The notes under the pieces: generated by a model | What the model was told of the DNA's origin: nothing | Databases searched by the model: none | What the model saw: only the letters and a program-made list of their open reading frames with translations | Shown here: one piece after another, positions 43,402 to 52,302 of the stretch | Layout of the letters: the number at the start of each line of letters is the position of its first letter | Numbering within the stretch: position 1 is the stretch's first letter | From: Massilia sp. PAMC28688 | Lineage (GTDB): Bacteria; Pseudomonadota; Gammaproteobacteria; Burkholderiales; Burkholderiaceae_D | Direction of reading: 5' to 3' | Assembly (NCBI RefSeq): GCF_019443445.1 | Contig: NZ_CP080378.1 | Location: 2,666,001-2,730,000, forward strand | DNA: 64,000 bases | Program-made: the position numbers and the translations under genes

Positions 43402-45087
43402 TTATGAAAATTGATGTTGATTGGTCTCGGCTCGCGCCATGTTAACGACCATAAAAAAGGCGATGGCCACCAGGGCTACCGTGAGCCCGTGCATGGTGCC
43501 GATGCTCGCATTCGAACCTTCGAACGCAGCGAACACGAACTTCATCGCATAGTTTGCGATGATGAGGGCAAAGAACGGGTGAAAGCTGGGGCGCGAGAGC
43601 AGCATGCCGGCTACCGTCCAGGCCCAGGCAAGCGGTGGCAGGATGGCAGGAATATCGTCCAGCGCAAAGGTCCCCAGCAGCGCAATGGCGGCGCCCGCGA
43701 TCCAGATCGCGCGCACCGGGGCAAACCATTCGTCCGGCAGGCGCAGGTAGGACATGAAGTCGGCCCCGCCACGGTTAAAAATGAGCTGCAGTCCGAGCGC
43801 GGCAGCGATACAGGCCGTATAGCCGAATGCCCCGAACTGGGTCTGCGCCAGCAGGTAGCCAAGGCCCGCCGCCAGCGCCCCAAACAAGGCCAGCGTGGGC
43901 CAGTTGTAGACGGCGGAATTGGCGAACAGGCCAACCAGTACGCTGCCGACCATCATGATGGATACTGCATACACCGATCCCTGCGATGGGTCCCGGATGA
44001 ACATGCACAGTGTCGCAAACAAATACACCCCGAGCCAGCCGAATTGCCAGGCCGGCTGGTAGCGATGGTGAGCAAGGACTTGTAAGGCCTGTTCGTGGAA
44101 GCCGGCAAGTACCTTTGGCCGGCGGAATGCAACCCATGCTATCGTCCCGAAGCACAAGGCCTGTGCGATGAACAGTGCTGAAAACGCGTGTTCCATTTGC
44201 CCGCTTTGCCAAAGTCCCCCTAGAGCGAGAGCCCATAGGAATACGCCCAGGATGCCGGAGACAACGGCGGTATCGACAAAATAGCGCTTGCCTTCGACGC
44301 GCGTCTCCCATGCTTCGACCACATCGGCATTGAGCTTGAGGTCCAGCATTTCAGGATGCTGCCAGCGCACGTGGGCCAGCAACTGGCGCATGCGCCGTGT
44401 GAAGCTGGCGCTGACTGTCCACTCGAACGTCTTGACCGGGGCTTGCGACAACAGCAGGCGCACCACGTCGTCATTGGGCGCGAGCGCGCGAAAGCTTTCA
44501 TAAGAACGATATGCGCGCAGGCGACCGAGCGTGGCCGCGGTTTCGTCGGGCATCTGGCGGGCGACGAAGCTGGCGTCCTCCTCCCACCGAAAATAATCCG
44601 CCACTTCCGCGCGGAATTCGTCGTCGCACCCTTCTGCGGCGCAGTACTGCAGCGCGCACAGCTCGAAGCAGTCGCGCACCTGCAGGTCCACCAGGGCGTC
44701 GCTGGCGGCAAGCGTCTGTAAATGCGCGCCCGCGTGGCGGGTGGCGCCGGGAAGGAATTCGGCCCACACGCCGCGCGCCCGGGACATTGGCGCCTCGGCT
44801 TGCGGCACGCTGGCCGGGTCGAACTCGTACACCGCCTGGTAGACCGGCCCTTCATCCGCAGCAGGCAGGGGCTGGGGCGATACGCTGGCGCTGCCGTCTG
44901 CCTCGATATCATCCTGCGCACTTGCCTGCTGCGCCATGCGCAGCACCGTTTCGTAGGCATCGCGCAGTTCCTGGAACGCCGCGGCGTTGTCTTCCGGGCG
45001 GGTGACCTTCAGCCGCTTCGCATAGGCGCGCTTGATTTCGCGCTCGTCGGTCGTGGCGCGGATACCGAGGACGGTCCAGGGATTCAC
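43402..45087 (-). CDS. Membrane J-domain protein (DjlB/DjlC-like) with altered HPD
   Basis: A 561-residue protein. Residues 3-50 look like a J-domain ([40 protein letters not shown]), but the HPD tripeptide that stimulates Hsp70 ATPase is replaced by RPE (residues 30-32, followed by Asp). A soluble middle domain (about 80-280) follows, and then about eight hydrophobic segments to the C-terminus, so it is an inner-membrane protein with the J part in the cytoplasm. Its start overlaps the hscC stop by 4 bp. E. coli HscC has J partners DjlB/DjlC, so this is probably the cognate co-chaperone (inference). Confidence 0.78.
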   Translation of the reverse strand: MNPWTVLGIRATTDEREIKRAYAKRLKVTRPEDNAAAFQELRDAYETVLRMAQQASAQDDIEADGSASVSPQPLPAADEGPVYQAVYEFDPASVPQAEAPMSRARGVWAEFLPGATRHAGAHLQTLAASDALVDLQVRDCFELCALQYCAAEGCDDEFRAEVADYFRWEEDASFVARQMPDETAATLGRLRAYRSYESFRALAPNDDVVRLLLSQAPVKTFEWTVSASFTRRMRQLLAHVRWQHPEMLDLKLNADVVEAWETRVEGKRYFVDTAVVSGILGVFLWALALGGLWQSGQMEHAFSALFIAQALCFGTIAWVAFRRPKVLAGFHEQALQVLAHHRYQPAWQFGWLGVYLFATLCMFIRDPSQGSVYAVSIMMVGSVLVGLFANSAVYNWPTLALFGALAAGLGYLLAQTQFGAFGYTACIAAALGLQLIFNRGGADFMSYLRLPDEWFAPVRAIWIAGAAIALLGTFALDDIPAILPPLAWAWTVAGMLLSRPSFHPFFALIIANYAMKFVFAAFEGSNASIGTMHGLTVALVAIAFFMVVNMARAETNQHQFS

Positions 45088-46793
45088 AGGAACAGGCCTC
45101 CTTCGAGCTGGCGCATCATCTGTACCAGCGACTCGCGGGCCCGGCGCTCGGCGACCGGCTCCTGCTTGTCCAGGGTTGACTGGAACGCGGCCACATACTG
45201 CGCCAGCACTTCGCGCTCGTGGCCCAGCAACTGTTCGTACAGGCGGTCGGCCTGCGCCACCAGGGTGCGGTTTTCCATGCGGTCGCGCGGATGGATCTTG
45301 AGCGCCGCCAGTTCTGTCAGGCGTTTTTCCACTTCCTGGGGTGTCATGACGCCGGCGTTTTCGGTGATGACCAGCTTGTGCTTTTCCTGCGTTGGCAGCA
45401 CCGTGACCTCGGCCTCCAGAACCCCGCTCACGTCATAGGTAAAGCGCACGTCTGCCGTCACCTCGCCAGCCTTTTTGGACTGGATGGGGAAGGTCAGCGT
45501 GCCAAGGTAGATATTGTCCGAGATCAGGCGCGATTCGCCCTGGTACACCTTGACCGACAGTTCGCGCTGGAAGTCGGCGATGGTCGCCACGTTTTCGACC
45601 CGCGACACCGGCACCGTGGAATTGCGCTCGATGATGGGCAGGAAATGGCCGCCCTCGAACTGATTCGGCCCCACCTGGCGCGCGATGCCGATACCGAGCG
45701 AATAGGGGGCGACGTCCGTCATCACCACTTCGTCCAGCGCAGCGTCGCGCATCTTGAGGCCGGCCTGTACCGCGGCGCCCAGTGCAATGGCCTCGTCGGG
45801 ATCGAGATGGATCATCGGGAAGCGGCCAAACATGCGCGAGGCGAGCTTGCGCACCAGGGGCATGCGCGTGGCGCCGCCGGCCAGTACCACGGAATCGAGT
45901 TCGGACGCCTTGATGGTGGCATCGCGCAGGGCGCGTTCCACTGGTGTGCGCAGACGCTGCATGAGCGGCTCGCACAGGCGCGCCAGCGCGTCCTCGCTGC
46001 ATTCCCAGCTATATTCAGCGCCCTCCCAGGCAAACGCCATGGTCGCTGCAGGGGACTCGGACAGGGCGCGCTTGACGCGCTCGGCCTCGTCGCGCAGGCG
46101 CTGTTTGCCGCTGCCGGAGAGCTCCTTGCCGCCCAGCGCCTTGGCCAACCCGCTATGCGTCATGAAGGCGTCTACCATCGCCGTGACGAAGTCTTCGCCG
46201 CCCAAGAAGTTATCACCGGCTGATGCGCGCACTTCCATGACGCCCTCGAACAACTCGAGGATCGAAACGTCAAACGTGCCCCCGCCAAGGTCGAACACCA
46301 GGAACTTGGTTTCGCGCTGGGTGTCCTGGATGCCGTAGGCCAGGGCGGCGGCGGTCGGCTCATTGAGTAGCCGCTCTACCTTCAGACCTGCCAGCTGGCC
46401 GGCCACGCGGGTCGCCTTGCGCTGCGCATCGCTGAAATAAGCCGGCACCGTGATGATCGCTTCCTCGACCTTGTGGCCCAAAAAAGCCTCGGCATCTTCC
46501 TTGAGCGAGCGCAGGACCATGGACGACAGCTCTTCCGGGCGGAAGGTCTGCTTGCCCAGCTGCGTCTTGCGCTCGCTGCCCATGTAGCGCTTGAACAGGG
46601 CAGTGGTCAGGTGCGGGTGGGTCTGCAGGCGCGCGCGCGCGGCCTCGCCCACCAGCACGGTGCCGTCGTCGTCCATGCCCACGCACGATGGGGTCAGGTG
46701 CTGGCCGAGCGCGTTGGGAATGATGCTTGCCTTCCCATCGCGCCAGACCGCCACCAGGCTGTTGGTGGTGCCAAGGTCAATCCCGATGATCAT
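45084..46793 (-). CDS. hscC: Hsp70-family chaperone HscC
   Basis: A 569-residue Hsp70 with the full nucleotide-binding domain: [56 protein letters not shown] and [15 protein letters not shown] short substrate-binding domain follows ([35 protein letters not shown]). It lacks the long helical lid tail of DnaK, and its length is that of HscC (556 in E. coli). HscC is a specialised Hsp70 whose natural clients are poorly known. It begins 1 bp after the parE stop and overlaps the J-protein gene, so all are translated from one transcript. Confidence 0.88.
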   Translation of the reverse strand: MIIGIDLGTTNSLVAVWRDGKASIIPNALGQHLTPSCVGMDDDGTVLVGEAARARLQTHPHLTTALFKRYMGSERKTQLGKQTFRPEELSSMVLRSLKEDAEAFLGHKVEEAIITVPAYFSDAQRKATRVAGQLAGLKVERLLNEPTAAALAYGIQDTQRETKFLVFDLGGGTFDVSILELFEGVMEVRASAGDNFLGGEDFVTAMVDAFMTHSGLAKALGGKELSGSGKQRLRDEAERVKRALSESPAATMAFAWEGAEYSWECSEDALARLCEPLMQRLRTPVERALRDATIKASELDSVVLAGGATRMPLVRKLASRMFGRFPMIHLDPDEAIALGAAVQAGLKMRDAALDEVVMTDVAPYSLGIGIARQVGPNQFEGGHFLPIIERNSTVPVSRVENVATIADFQRELSVKVYQGESRLISDNIYLGTLTFPIQSKKAGEVTADVRFTYDVSGVLEAEVTVLPTQEKHKLVITENAGVMTPQEVEKRLTELAALKIHPRDRMENRTLVAQADRLYEQLLGHEREVLAQYVAAFQSTLDKQEPVAERRARESLVQMMRQLEGGLFL

Positions 46794-46794
46794 G

Positions 46795-48795
46795 TCAGAT
46801 ATCCGCTTCCGTTTCGTTTCCGTGTTCTTCGATCCAGGCGCGGCGCGCCGCCGCCTCGCCTTTACCCATCAGCATATTGAAGCGTGCCGACGAATCGACG
46901 TGGCTGAAGTCGCCGAGCGTGACAGGCAGGAGGCGCCGGGTGTCCGGGTTCATTGTTGTCTCCCAAAGCTGCTCCGCATTCATCTCGCCCAGGCCCTTGA
47001 AGCGCGAGATGCTCCACGCGCCTTCCTTGAGGCCTTCCTTGGACAGCTTGTCCTCGATGGCCAGCAGCTCGCCATCGTCGAGCGCATACAGTTTCTGGAT
47101 CGGCTTCTTGCCGCGCGCCGGCGCATCGACCCGGTACAGGGGAGGGCGGGCGATGCAGATGTGGCCATGGTTGAACAAGGCCGGGAAGTGCTTGAAAAAG
47201 AGCGTGAGCAGCAACACCTGGATGTGCGAGCCGTCGACGTCAGCATCGGAGAGGATGCAGATCTTCCCGTAGCGAAGGCCGGACAGGTCGGGCGTGTCGC
47301 CATGGCTGTGCGGATCGACGCCGATGGCCACGGCGATATCGTGGATCTCGTTATTGGCAAACAGGCGGTCGCGGTCCGTCTCCCAGGAATTGAGCACCTT
47401 GCCGCGCAGGGGCAGGATCGCCTGGAACTCCTTGTCGCGGCCCATTTTGGCCGAGCCGCCGGCGGAGTCGCCCTCCACCAGGAAGATTTCGTTGCGGGTG
47501 ATATCGGTGGACTCGCAATCAGTCAGCTTGCCCGGCAGGACAGCCACGCCCGAGGACTTCTTCTTCTCCACCTTTTGCAGGGAGCGCAGGCGTGACTGCG
47601 CCTGCTTGATCACCAGGTCGGCCAGCTTCTTGCCATATTCGACGTGCTGATTGAGCCACAGTTCGAGCGGCGGCTTGGTGAACGAGGACACCAGGCGCAC
47701 TGCATCGCGCGAATTCAAGCGCTCCTTGATCTGGCCCTGGAACTGAGGGTCGAGCACCTTGGCCGACAACACGAACGACACGCGCGCGAACACGTCTTCC
47801 GGCAGCAGCTTGACGCCCTTGGGCAGCAGCGAATGCATCTCGGCGAACGACTTAACGGCGCCGTACAAGCCATCGCGCAGGCCCGATTCATGGGTGCCGC
47901 CGTTGGAAGTGGGGATCAGGTTCACATACGACTCGCGCACCACGGCGCCTTCCTCGGTCCAGGCTACCACCCATGCGGCGCCTTCGCCTTCGGCAAAGCC
48001 GTCCGTCTCGCCGTTGGAATACTGCGCCCCTTCGAACAAGGGGATCACGGTTTCGCCCCCGCTGCTGCTTTGCGCCAGCATCTCATTGAGGTAGCCGCGC
48101 AGACCTTCGTCGTACTTCCAGGTGGTGACGTCACCGGTCTTGGCATTGGTGAGGGTGACGGTCACGCCGGGCAGCAGGACAGCCTTGGAGCGCAGCAGGC
48201 GCTGGAGTTCGACCTGCGAGATGGCCGGTGAATCGAAGTACTTGGGATCGGGCCAGGCAGTGACCCGGGTGCCGCTCTTCTTGCCGTCGCGCGGGGCCGG
48301 GACCGACACCAGCGGCTCGACGACATCGCCGTGGGCGAACGCCATCTTGTGCAGGCCGTTGCCGTCCGGTTCCTTGCGCCACACCGTAATTGCGAGGCGG
48401 GTTGAGAGCGCGTTGGTGACCGACACGCCCACGCCGTGCAGGCCGCCGGAGAATGCATAGGCGCCGCCCGAGCCCTTGTCGAACTTGCCGCCGGCGTGCA
48501 GGCGCGTGAAGACGATTTCCACCGTCGGCACCTGCTCTTCTGGATGCAGGCCTACCGGGATCCCGCGGCCATCGTCTTCCACCGTAATCGAACCGTCGGC
48601 ATTAAGGGTAACGGCGATATTTTTGCAGTGGCCGCCCAGCGCCTCGTCGGAAGCGTTGTCGATCACCTCCTGGATGATATGGAGGGGATTTTCGGTCCGG
48701 GTGTACATACCCGGTCGCTGTTTGACGGGTTCAAGCCCCTTGAGGACGCGGATGGATGATTCGCTGTAGTCGGATGCGGGTTTTTTGGTGGCCAT
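46795..48795 (-). CDS. parE: DNA topoisomerase IV subunit B (ParE)
   Basis: A 666-residue GHKL ATPase subunit. The ATP-binding motifs are VIDNASDEALGGH and VEDDGRGIPVG, with GGLHGVGVSVTNALS. The toprim segment has EIFLVEGDSAGGSAKMGRD and ILSDADVDGSHI, then RPPLYRV. The C-terminal RFKGLGEMNAEQLWETTMNP is standard for the family. The start MATKKPASDYSESSIRVL fits family length; an in-frame ATG 17 codons upstream lacks support. It is the first gene of the operon, and hscC and a J-protein gene lie between it and parC. Confidence 0.96.
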   Translation of the reverse strand: MATKKPASDYSESSIRVLKGLEPVKQRPGMYTRTENPLHIIQEVIDNASDEALGGHCKNIAVTLNADGSITVEDDGRGIPVGLHPEEQVPTVEIVFTRLHAGGKFDKGSGGAYAFSGGLHGVGVSVTNALSTRLAITVWRKEPDGNGLHKMAFAHGDVVEPLVSVPAPRDGKKSGTRVTAWPDPKYFDSPAISQVELQRLLRSKAVLLPGVTVTLTNAKTGDVTTWKYDEGLRGYLNEMLAQSSSGGETVIPLFEGAQYSNGETDGFAEGEGAAWVVAWTEEGAVVRESYVNLIPTSNGGTHESGLRDGLYGAVKSFAEMHSLLPKGVKLLPEDVFARVSFVLSAKVLDPQFQGQIKERLNSRDAVRLVSSFTKPPLELWLNQHVEYGKKLADLVIKQAQSRLRSLQKVEKKKSSGVAVLPGKLTDCESTDITRNEIFLVEGDSAGGSAKMGRDKEFQAILPLRGKVLNSWETDRDRLFANNEIHDIAVAIGVDPHSHGDTPDLSGLRYGKICILSDADVDGSHIQVLLLTLFFKHFPALFNHGHICIARPPLYRVDAPARGKKPIQKLYALDDGELLAIEDKLSKEGLKEGAWSISRFKGLGEMNAEQLWETTMNPDTRRLLPVTLGDFSHVDSSARFNMLMGKGEAAARRAWIEEHGNETEADI

Positions 48796-48874
48796 GTCTG
48801 AATTCTTTATGCAAATGCCCGAGCATTCTATCTTGTCAGGCGGCAAAGTAAGGAAATTTGGCGCGAATCACTAC

Positions 48875-48903
48875 TTGCCAGCCCGCTGGTTTGTGGTTAG
48901 ATT
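48875..48903 (+). promoter_or_regulatory. Candidate promoter for receiver-like gene
   Basis: TTGCCA (48875-48880, 5/6 to -35) and TAGATT (48898-48903, 4/6 to -10) are exactly 17 bp apart just upstream of the gene. Transcription would begin at about 48910, close to the GTG candidate start. Confidence 0.4.
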
Positions 48904-48912
48904 CGTCAAAAG

Positions 48913-49773
48913 GTGTCGCAGAAGTATCAAATTGTCGAGGAATGCAAAAACTGCATGCACAAATATCCATTTGCCATACGCCTGACCGGATTTGGGCCTG
49001 AAGAAAGGCCGCGCATTGCCAATGCGCTGGCCAAGGCGCCTGTGGACGGGCCGGGGTATTTTTGCCTGCTCGAAGACAGTTTGCAAGACCCCGACCTCAC
49101 GCTGACCAATGGGGACGACCTCAAGGCGCTGGCGCGGCTGATGGCGGTGGCCCCAACGGCGCTCGAGCCTGCCATTGTTGTAGGCAATGCCGTGCTGGAC
49201 TTTCCCTACCCGCGCCTGGAGCGGCCGCTGGACTGGCCGCGCATGTTCGGCATGATGGACGAATTGTTGCAACGCCGTGCCGACGCCATGGCCCAGCTGA
49301 CCGCGCGCGGGCTGCCTTTCCTGACCGAGCGGCGGCGCCGTCCGCGTCTGGACCTGGACGTGACCGACCCGGCCGAGTACGTCAAGCGTCGCAAGGCCGC
49401 GCCCAAGGGAGCGGTACTGATCGTGGATAAGAGTAACGCCTTGCGCGACCATCTGGCTGGGCTGATGGCGGGACGCGTGGTCGTGGAATGGACTGACACC
49501 GCAGCGGTAGCCGTGGAACAATGCGCGAAGGGCGAAGTATCGCTGGTGATGATCAACACCTCGACGCCGGCGATCGATCCGTATGGGCTTACGGCCGCGG
49601 TCAAGGCGCAGAAGGGGGGCGAGCGGATTGCCGTGGTACTGCTGGTGGGCAGCTCCTTCCATTATCACAGCGTGCGGGCCAAGGGCGTCGGCGTGCGCGG
49701 CATCCTCGACAAACCAGTTGCCGACCGCCATCTGGTCGCGACGCTCAAAAAGCTGCTGTCCTTGCCACTGTAG
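48913..49773 (+). CDS. Receiver-like (CheY-fold) protein lacking the phospho-acceptor Asp
   Basis: A protein of 286 residues if it starts at the GTG; an ATG at 48955 gives 272 and a leader of about 45 bases. The N-terminal part (about 1-160) has CKNC and no recognised family. The C-terminal 125 residues look like a response-regulator receiver (GAVLIVDKSNALRDHLAGLM, AVVLLVGSSF, GVRGILDKPVADRHL). The acidic Asp in the first loop and the Lys in DKP are present, but the phosphorylation-site strand ends VMINTS, with Asn in place of Asp. It is therefore probably a pseudo-receiver used for protein contacts. No DNA-binding domain is seen. Confidence 0.6.
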   Translation: MSQKYQIVEECKNCMHKYPFAIRLTGFGPEERPRIANALAKAPVDGPGYFCLLEDSLQDPDLTLTNGDDLKALARLMAVAPTALEPAIVVGNAVLDFPYPRLERPLDWPRMFGMMDELLQRRADAMAQLTARGLPFLTERRRRPRLDLDVTDPAEYVKRRKAAPKGAVLIVDKSNALRDHLAGLMAGRVVVEWTDTAAVAVEQCAKGEVSLVMINTSTPAIDPYGLTAAVKAQKGGERIAVVLLVGSSFHYHSVRAKGVGVRGILDKPVADRHLVATLKKLLSLPL

Positions 49774-49807
49774 ATACGGGTCCGCGCCACCCAATGTTTC
49801 CTACCCC

Positions 49808-50174
49808 CAGGGTCAGACCACTTAAACACAGCAAAATCAATTTCCTACCGCCAGGGTCAGACCACCGCACAAGGGGGACCACGGATTGCCGAACTTAAGT
49901 CAGCGATGTTTGAATCCTACGCCCATAAATTCGGAAAAAAAGAACTGGACAATATATTTGTGGGCGTCGATTTCCCGCCAATTGTTTCCCAACTGCGTGG
50001 TAGCTAAGCGGAAAACATTTTCTGAGATTTTTTTGTCTCATCATCGCTCACAATCAAGAAAAAATCTCGGGACTGTCCCATTTCCCTTCCTAATAACATT
50101 GCTTTAAGCGCGTTTAAGTGGTCTGACCCTGGTTTAAGGAAATTGATTTTAGCGTCTTTAAGTGGTCTGACCCC
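49808..50174. mobile_element. MITE/REP-like element bounded by inverted composite repeats
   Basis: The 512-bp gap between two genes is mainly this element. The left arm has two units of AGGGTCAGACCACTTAAAC (49809-49827, and a truncated one at 49853-49865) with AAAATCAATTTCCT between them. The right arm repeats the same order in reverse (AGGAAATTGATTTT at 50137-50150, units at 50112-50130 and 50156-50174). The arms are thus about 60-bp imperfect terminal inverted repeats. The 245 bp inside hold no full gene. The remainder of the gap, 50175-50285, carries the upstream region of the next gene; nothing else is seen. Confidence 0.7.
49906..50007 (+). pseudogene. Possible gene remnant inside repeat-bounded element
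   Basis: A 33-codon frame (MFESYAHKFGKKELDNIF, ending VSQLRGS) continues open upstream to about 49880 without a start, and looks like a protein C-terminus with normal codon use. It could be the tail of a gene decayed inside the element. The family is not recognised. A second overlapping frame in this stretch is longer but has unlikely composition. Confidence 0.25.
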
Positions 50175-50285
50175 GATGGGGGTTGGCGGCGGGAATGTCG
50201 GTGTTGTGTTAGGTAGGGAACTTTCAATGTGCGTTTTGTTACATCTTTATATCGTGCGGCCGCTCAGGCGCGATATATTTATGGC

Positions 50286-51266
50286 ATGCCAGAAAACGAC
50301 AAGCCCGATCGGCGGGGGCCGCCCACCGAAAAGGATGGCGTCCCACACGTCACCCGCATCCCCGACAGACGCGCGCCCGAAGCCACGCCGCGCTATCTGA
50401 AGGAAAACGATACCCCGCTTTCGCTCGCCAAGAGAGTGATCAGCTCCCGCGTACGCGCCGTGCGCGACAAGATCGGCCGCGACTTCATGCGCCGGACCTT
50501 GCGCATCGGGGTCTCGGCACGCATCTTCCACCCCGAGCCAGGTTCCACTGGGCTGCGCAGCAAGAATCTGCAGTACCTCGAGGAATCCATCGCGCAGTGG
50601 GTCATGTCGCGCGATGTCCTGGTATTCATGGTCCCGACCGTCAATACCAATGGCCTGCTGCACCCGAGTAACATCACGATGCGTCATTACGCCAAGCATC
50701 TCGACGGCCTGGTGCTGCAGGGCGGTGCCGACGTCTCGCCGCAAACCTATTCCGAAACCGCCACCCGCCCCGAGTGGAGCGGCGACCGCGCCCGCGACTT
50801 GTACGAACTCGAACTGCTGCACGAATTCGTCGACGCCGGCAAGCCGGTGCTGGGCATTTGCCGCGGCTGCCAGCTCATCAATGTCGCCTTTGGCGGCACC
50901 CTGTATCAGGATGTGGCCACCAATCTGCCCGCCGCCCAGGCGCACGTGCATACCGATTATGACGCCCACCGCCATGCCATCACATTCCCGCCCGGCTCTT
51001 CGCTGGCGCGCATGTTCCCCAACGCGGACCGGCCCATCGTCAATTCGATCCATCACCAGGCCGTCAAGGACCTGGGCCGCGACATCATGATCGAGGCGAT
51101 GTCCGACCCCGATGGCATCATCGAGGCGATCCGCTACCAGCGCGCCAGCTTTGTCATGGGCTTGCAGTGGCACCCCGAGTTCCACCGCGCCGGCGGCGTC
51201 GATCTGCTCGATTGCACGCCGATCCTGGACGAGTTCCTGCGCGCTGCGCGCGAAACACGCCTCTAG
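50286..51266 (+). CDS. Class I glutamine amidotransferase-like (gamma-glutamyl-GABA hydrolase family) protein
   Basis: A 326-residue peptidase C26-type protein. The nucleophile Cys is in VLGICRGCQLINVAFGG, preceded by LVLQGGADVSPQTYSE; NSIHHQAVKDLG and the catalytic His of GLQWHPEFH complete the triad. The arrangement is that of PuuD and related gamma-glutamyl amide hydrolases. The N-terminal about 75 residues are basic and not part of the fold (RRGPPTEKDGVPHV...). The start at MPENDKPD is chosen over an earlier in-frame ATG. No polyamine genes are nearby, so the substrate is open. Confidence 0.85.
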   Translation: MPENDKPDRRGPPTEKDGVPHVTRIPDRRAPEATPRYLKENDTPLSLAKRVISSRVRAVRDKIGRDFMRRTLRIGVSARIFHPEPGSTGLRSKNLQYLEESIAQWVMSRDVLVFMVPTVNTNGLLHPSNITMRHYAKHLDGLVLQGGADVSPQTYSETATRPEWSGDRARDLYELELLHEFVDAGKPVLGICRGCQLINVAFGGTLYQDVATNLPAAQAHVHTDYDAHRHAITFPPGSSLARMFPNADRPIVNSIHHQAVKDLGRDIMIEAMSDPDGIIEAIRYQRASFVMGLQWHPEFHRAGGVDLLDCTPILDEFLRAARETRL

Positions 51267-51297
51267 CCCCTAGCCCCTAGCCCCTAGCCTCTAGCCA
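51263..51297 (+). repeat. Five tandem CTAGCCC heptamers at a gene end
   Basis: CTAGCCC is repeated at 51263, 51270 and 51277, then as CTAGCCT and CTAGCCA. The first copy contains the TAG stop codon of the upstream gene. The tract fills the whole 32-bp gap between two convergent genes. Each copy holds CTAG, a tetranucleotide that is usually rare in bacterial genomes. Confidence 0.85.
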
Positions 51298-51298
51298 G

Positions 51299-52192
51299 TC
51301 AGCTGGCGCCGCACACTTCGCGCACACAGTCGCGCAGCCAGCGGTGCCCCTGGTCGGCCTGCTGGCGCGGATGCCACATCATCGATACCGTCATGCCGGG
51401 CACGTCCAGTGGCAGTGTGAAGCTGGCCATTTCCCCGCGCAGATTGCCGGTATGCCGCTCAGGCACGGTCGCGATCATGTCCGAGCCGCGCGCCAGCGCC
51501 AGTGCTGCCGAAAAGCCGCCCACGGTGGCGGCCACGTTCCTGCGCAGGCCCTGCGCCTGCAAGGCTTCATCTACCGGCCCAAAGCTGCTGCCGCGCCGCG
51601 CCAGTGCAATGTGATCCATCCTGGCGTAACGCCGAACGGTCATTCTTGTCGCCGCCATCGGGTGGCCGGCACGCATCACGCCAATGAAACGGTCGCGAAA
51701 CAGCGCCTGCACGCGCAGCTCTGGCGCCGCACTTGCCGTCACGATGCCCGTTTCAAGATCAATCCGCCCCTCGCGCAGTGCGTCGCGGTCCTGGTCCGCC
51801 TTCGGTAAAAAGCACAGCATCACGCCCGGAGCGGCGCCGCGCACCCGCGCCACGAGCGCAGCCCCGAAATTGTCGACGAAGCCGTCGCCCGCACGCACGG
51901 TGAAGGTCCGTTCCAGCGTCCCCAGGTCGATGGGCGCCACCGGCTTGAGCAGTGCTTCAGCCTGTTCGACAAGAGGGCCGGCAAGTTCTCGCAGCTCCAG
52001 CGCACGTGGCGTGGGGACCATGGCGCGCCCCGCCCTCACCAGCAGCGGGTCGCCGGTGCTCTCGCGCAGGCGCGCCAGGGTGCGGCTCATGGCTGATGCG
52101 CTCAGGTGCAGGCGGCGCGCCGCACGCGCCACATTGCCCTCGGCGAGCAGCACGTCCAGTGCAATAAGGAGGTTAAGGTCAGCGCGGCGCAT
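51299..52192 (-). CDS. LysR-family transcriptional regulator
   Basis: A 297-residue regulator with an N-terminal winged helix (LNLLIALDVLLAEGNVARAARRLHLSASAMSRTLARLRE; recognition helix around residues 30-48) and a C-terminal periplasmic-binding-like effector domain. The N-terminus MRRADLNLLIALD is that of the NodD/NahR-like subgroup. It is divergent from an MFS efflux gene with a 110-bp shared gap containing a LysR-type palindrome, so it probably regulates that transporter. Confidence 0.9.
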   Translation of the reverse strand: MRRADLNLLIALDVLLAEGNVARAARRLHLSASAMSRTLARLRESTGDPLLVRAGRAMVPTPRALELRELAGPLVEQAEALLKPVAPIDLGTLERTFTVRAGDGFVDNFGAALVARVRGAAPGVMLCFLPKADQDRDALREGRIDLETGIVTASAAPELRVQALFRDRFIGVMRAGHPMAATRMTVRRYARMDHIALARRGSSFGPVDEALQAQGLRRNVAATVGGFSAALALARGSDMIATVPERHTGNLRGEMASFTLPLDVPGMTVSMMWHPRQQADQGHRWLRDCVREVCGAS

Positions 52193-52217
52193 CGGGCTCC
52201 CAAATGTGGAATGGCGT

Positions 52218-52233
52218 TTGATGCAGGTATCAA
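52218..52233. promoter_or_regulatory. Candidate LysR-type operator (TTGAT-N6-ATCAA)
   Basis: A perfect 5-bp-arm palindrome lies between the divergent LysR and MFS genes and contains a T-N11-A core. A TATAGA box follows at 52256-52261 toward the MFS gene. Position and form fit a LysR regulatory site. Confidence 0.5.
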
Positions 52234-52302
52234 GTGCATATGCTGCGTCTTCCGCTATAGATGACGCGATCGTACCATGGGATAAACAACCTGAGGACTG
52301 CC

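Noticed and set aside
49886..50107. 73-codon open frame in the repeat-bounded element
   Set aside because: Unusual composition, no ribosome site, and it overlaps a better-looking remnant frame; not called as a gene.
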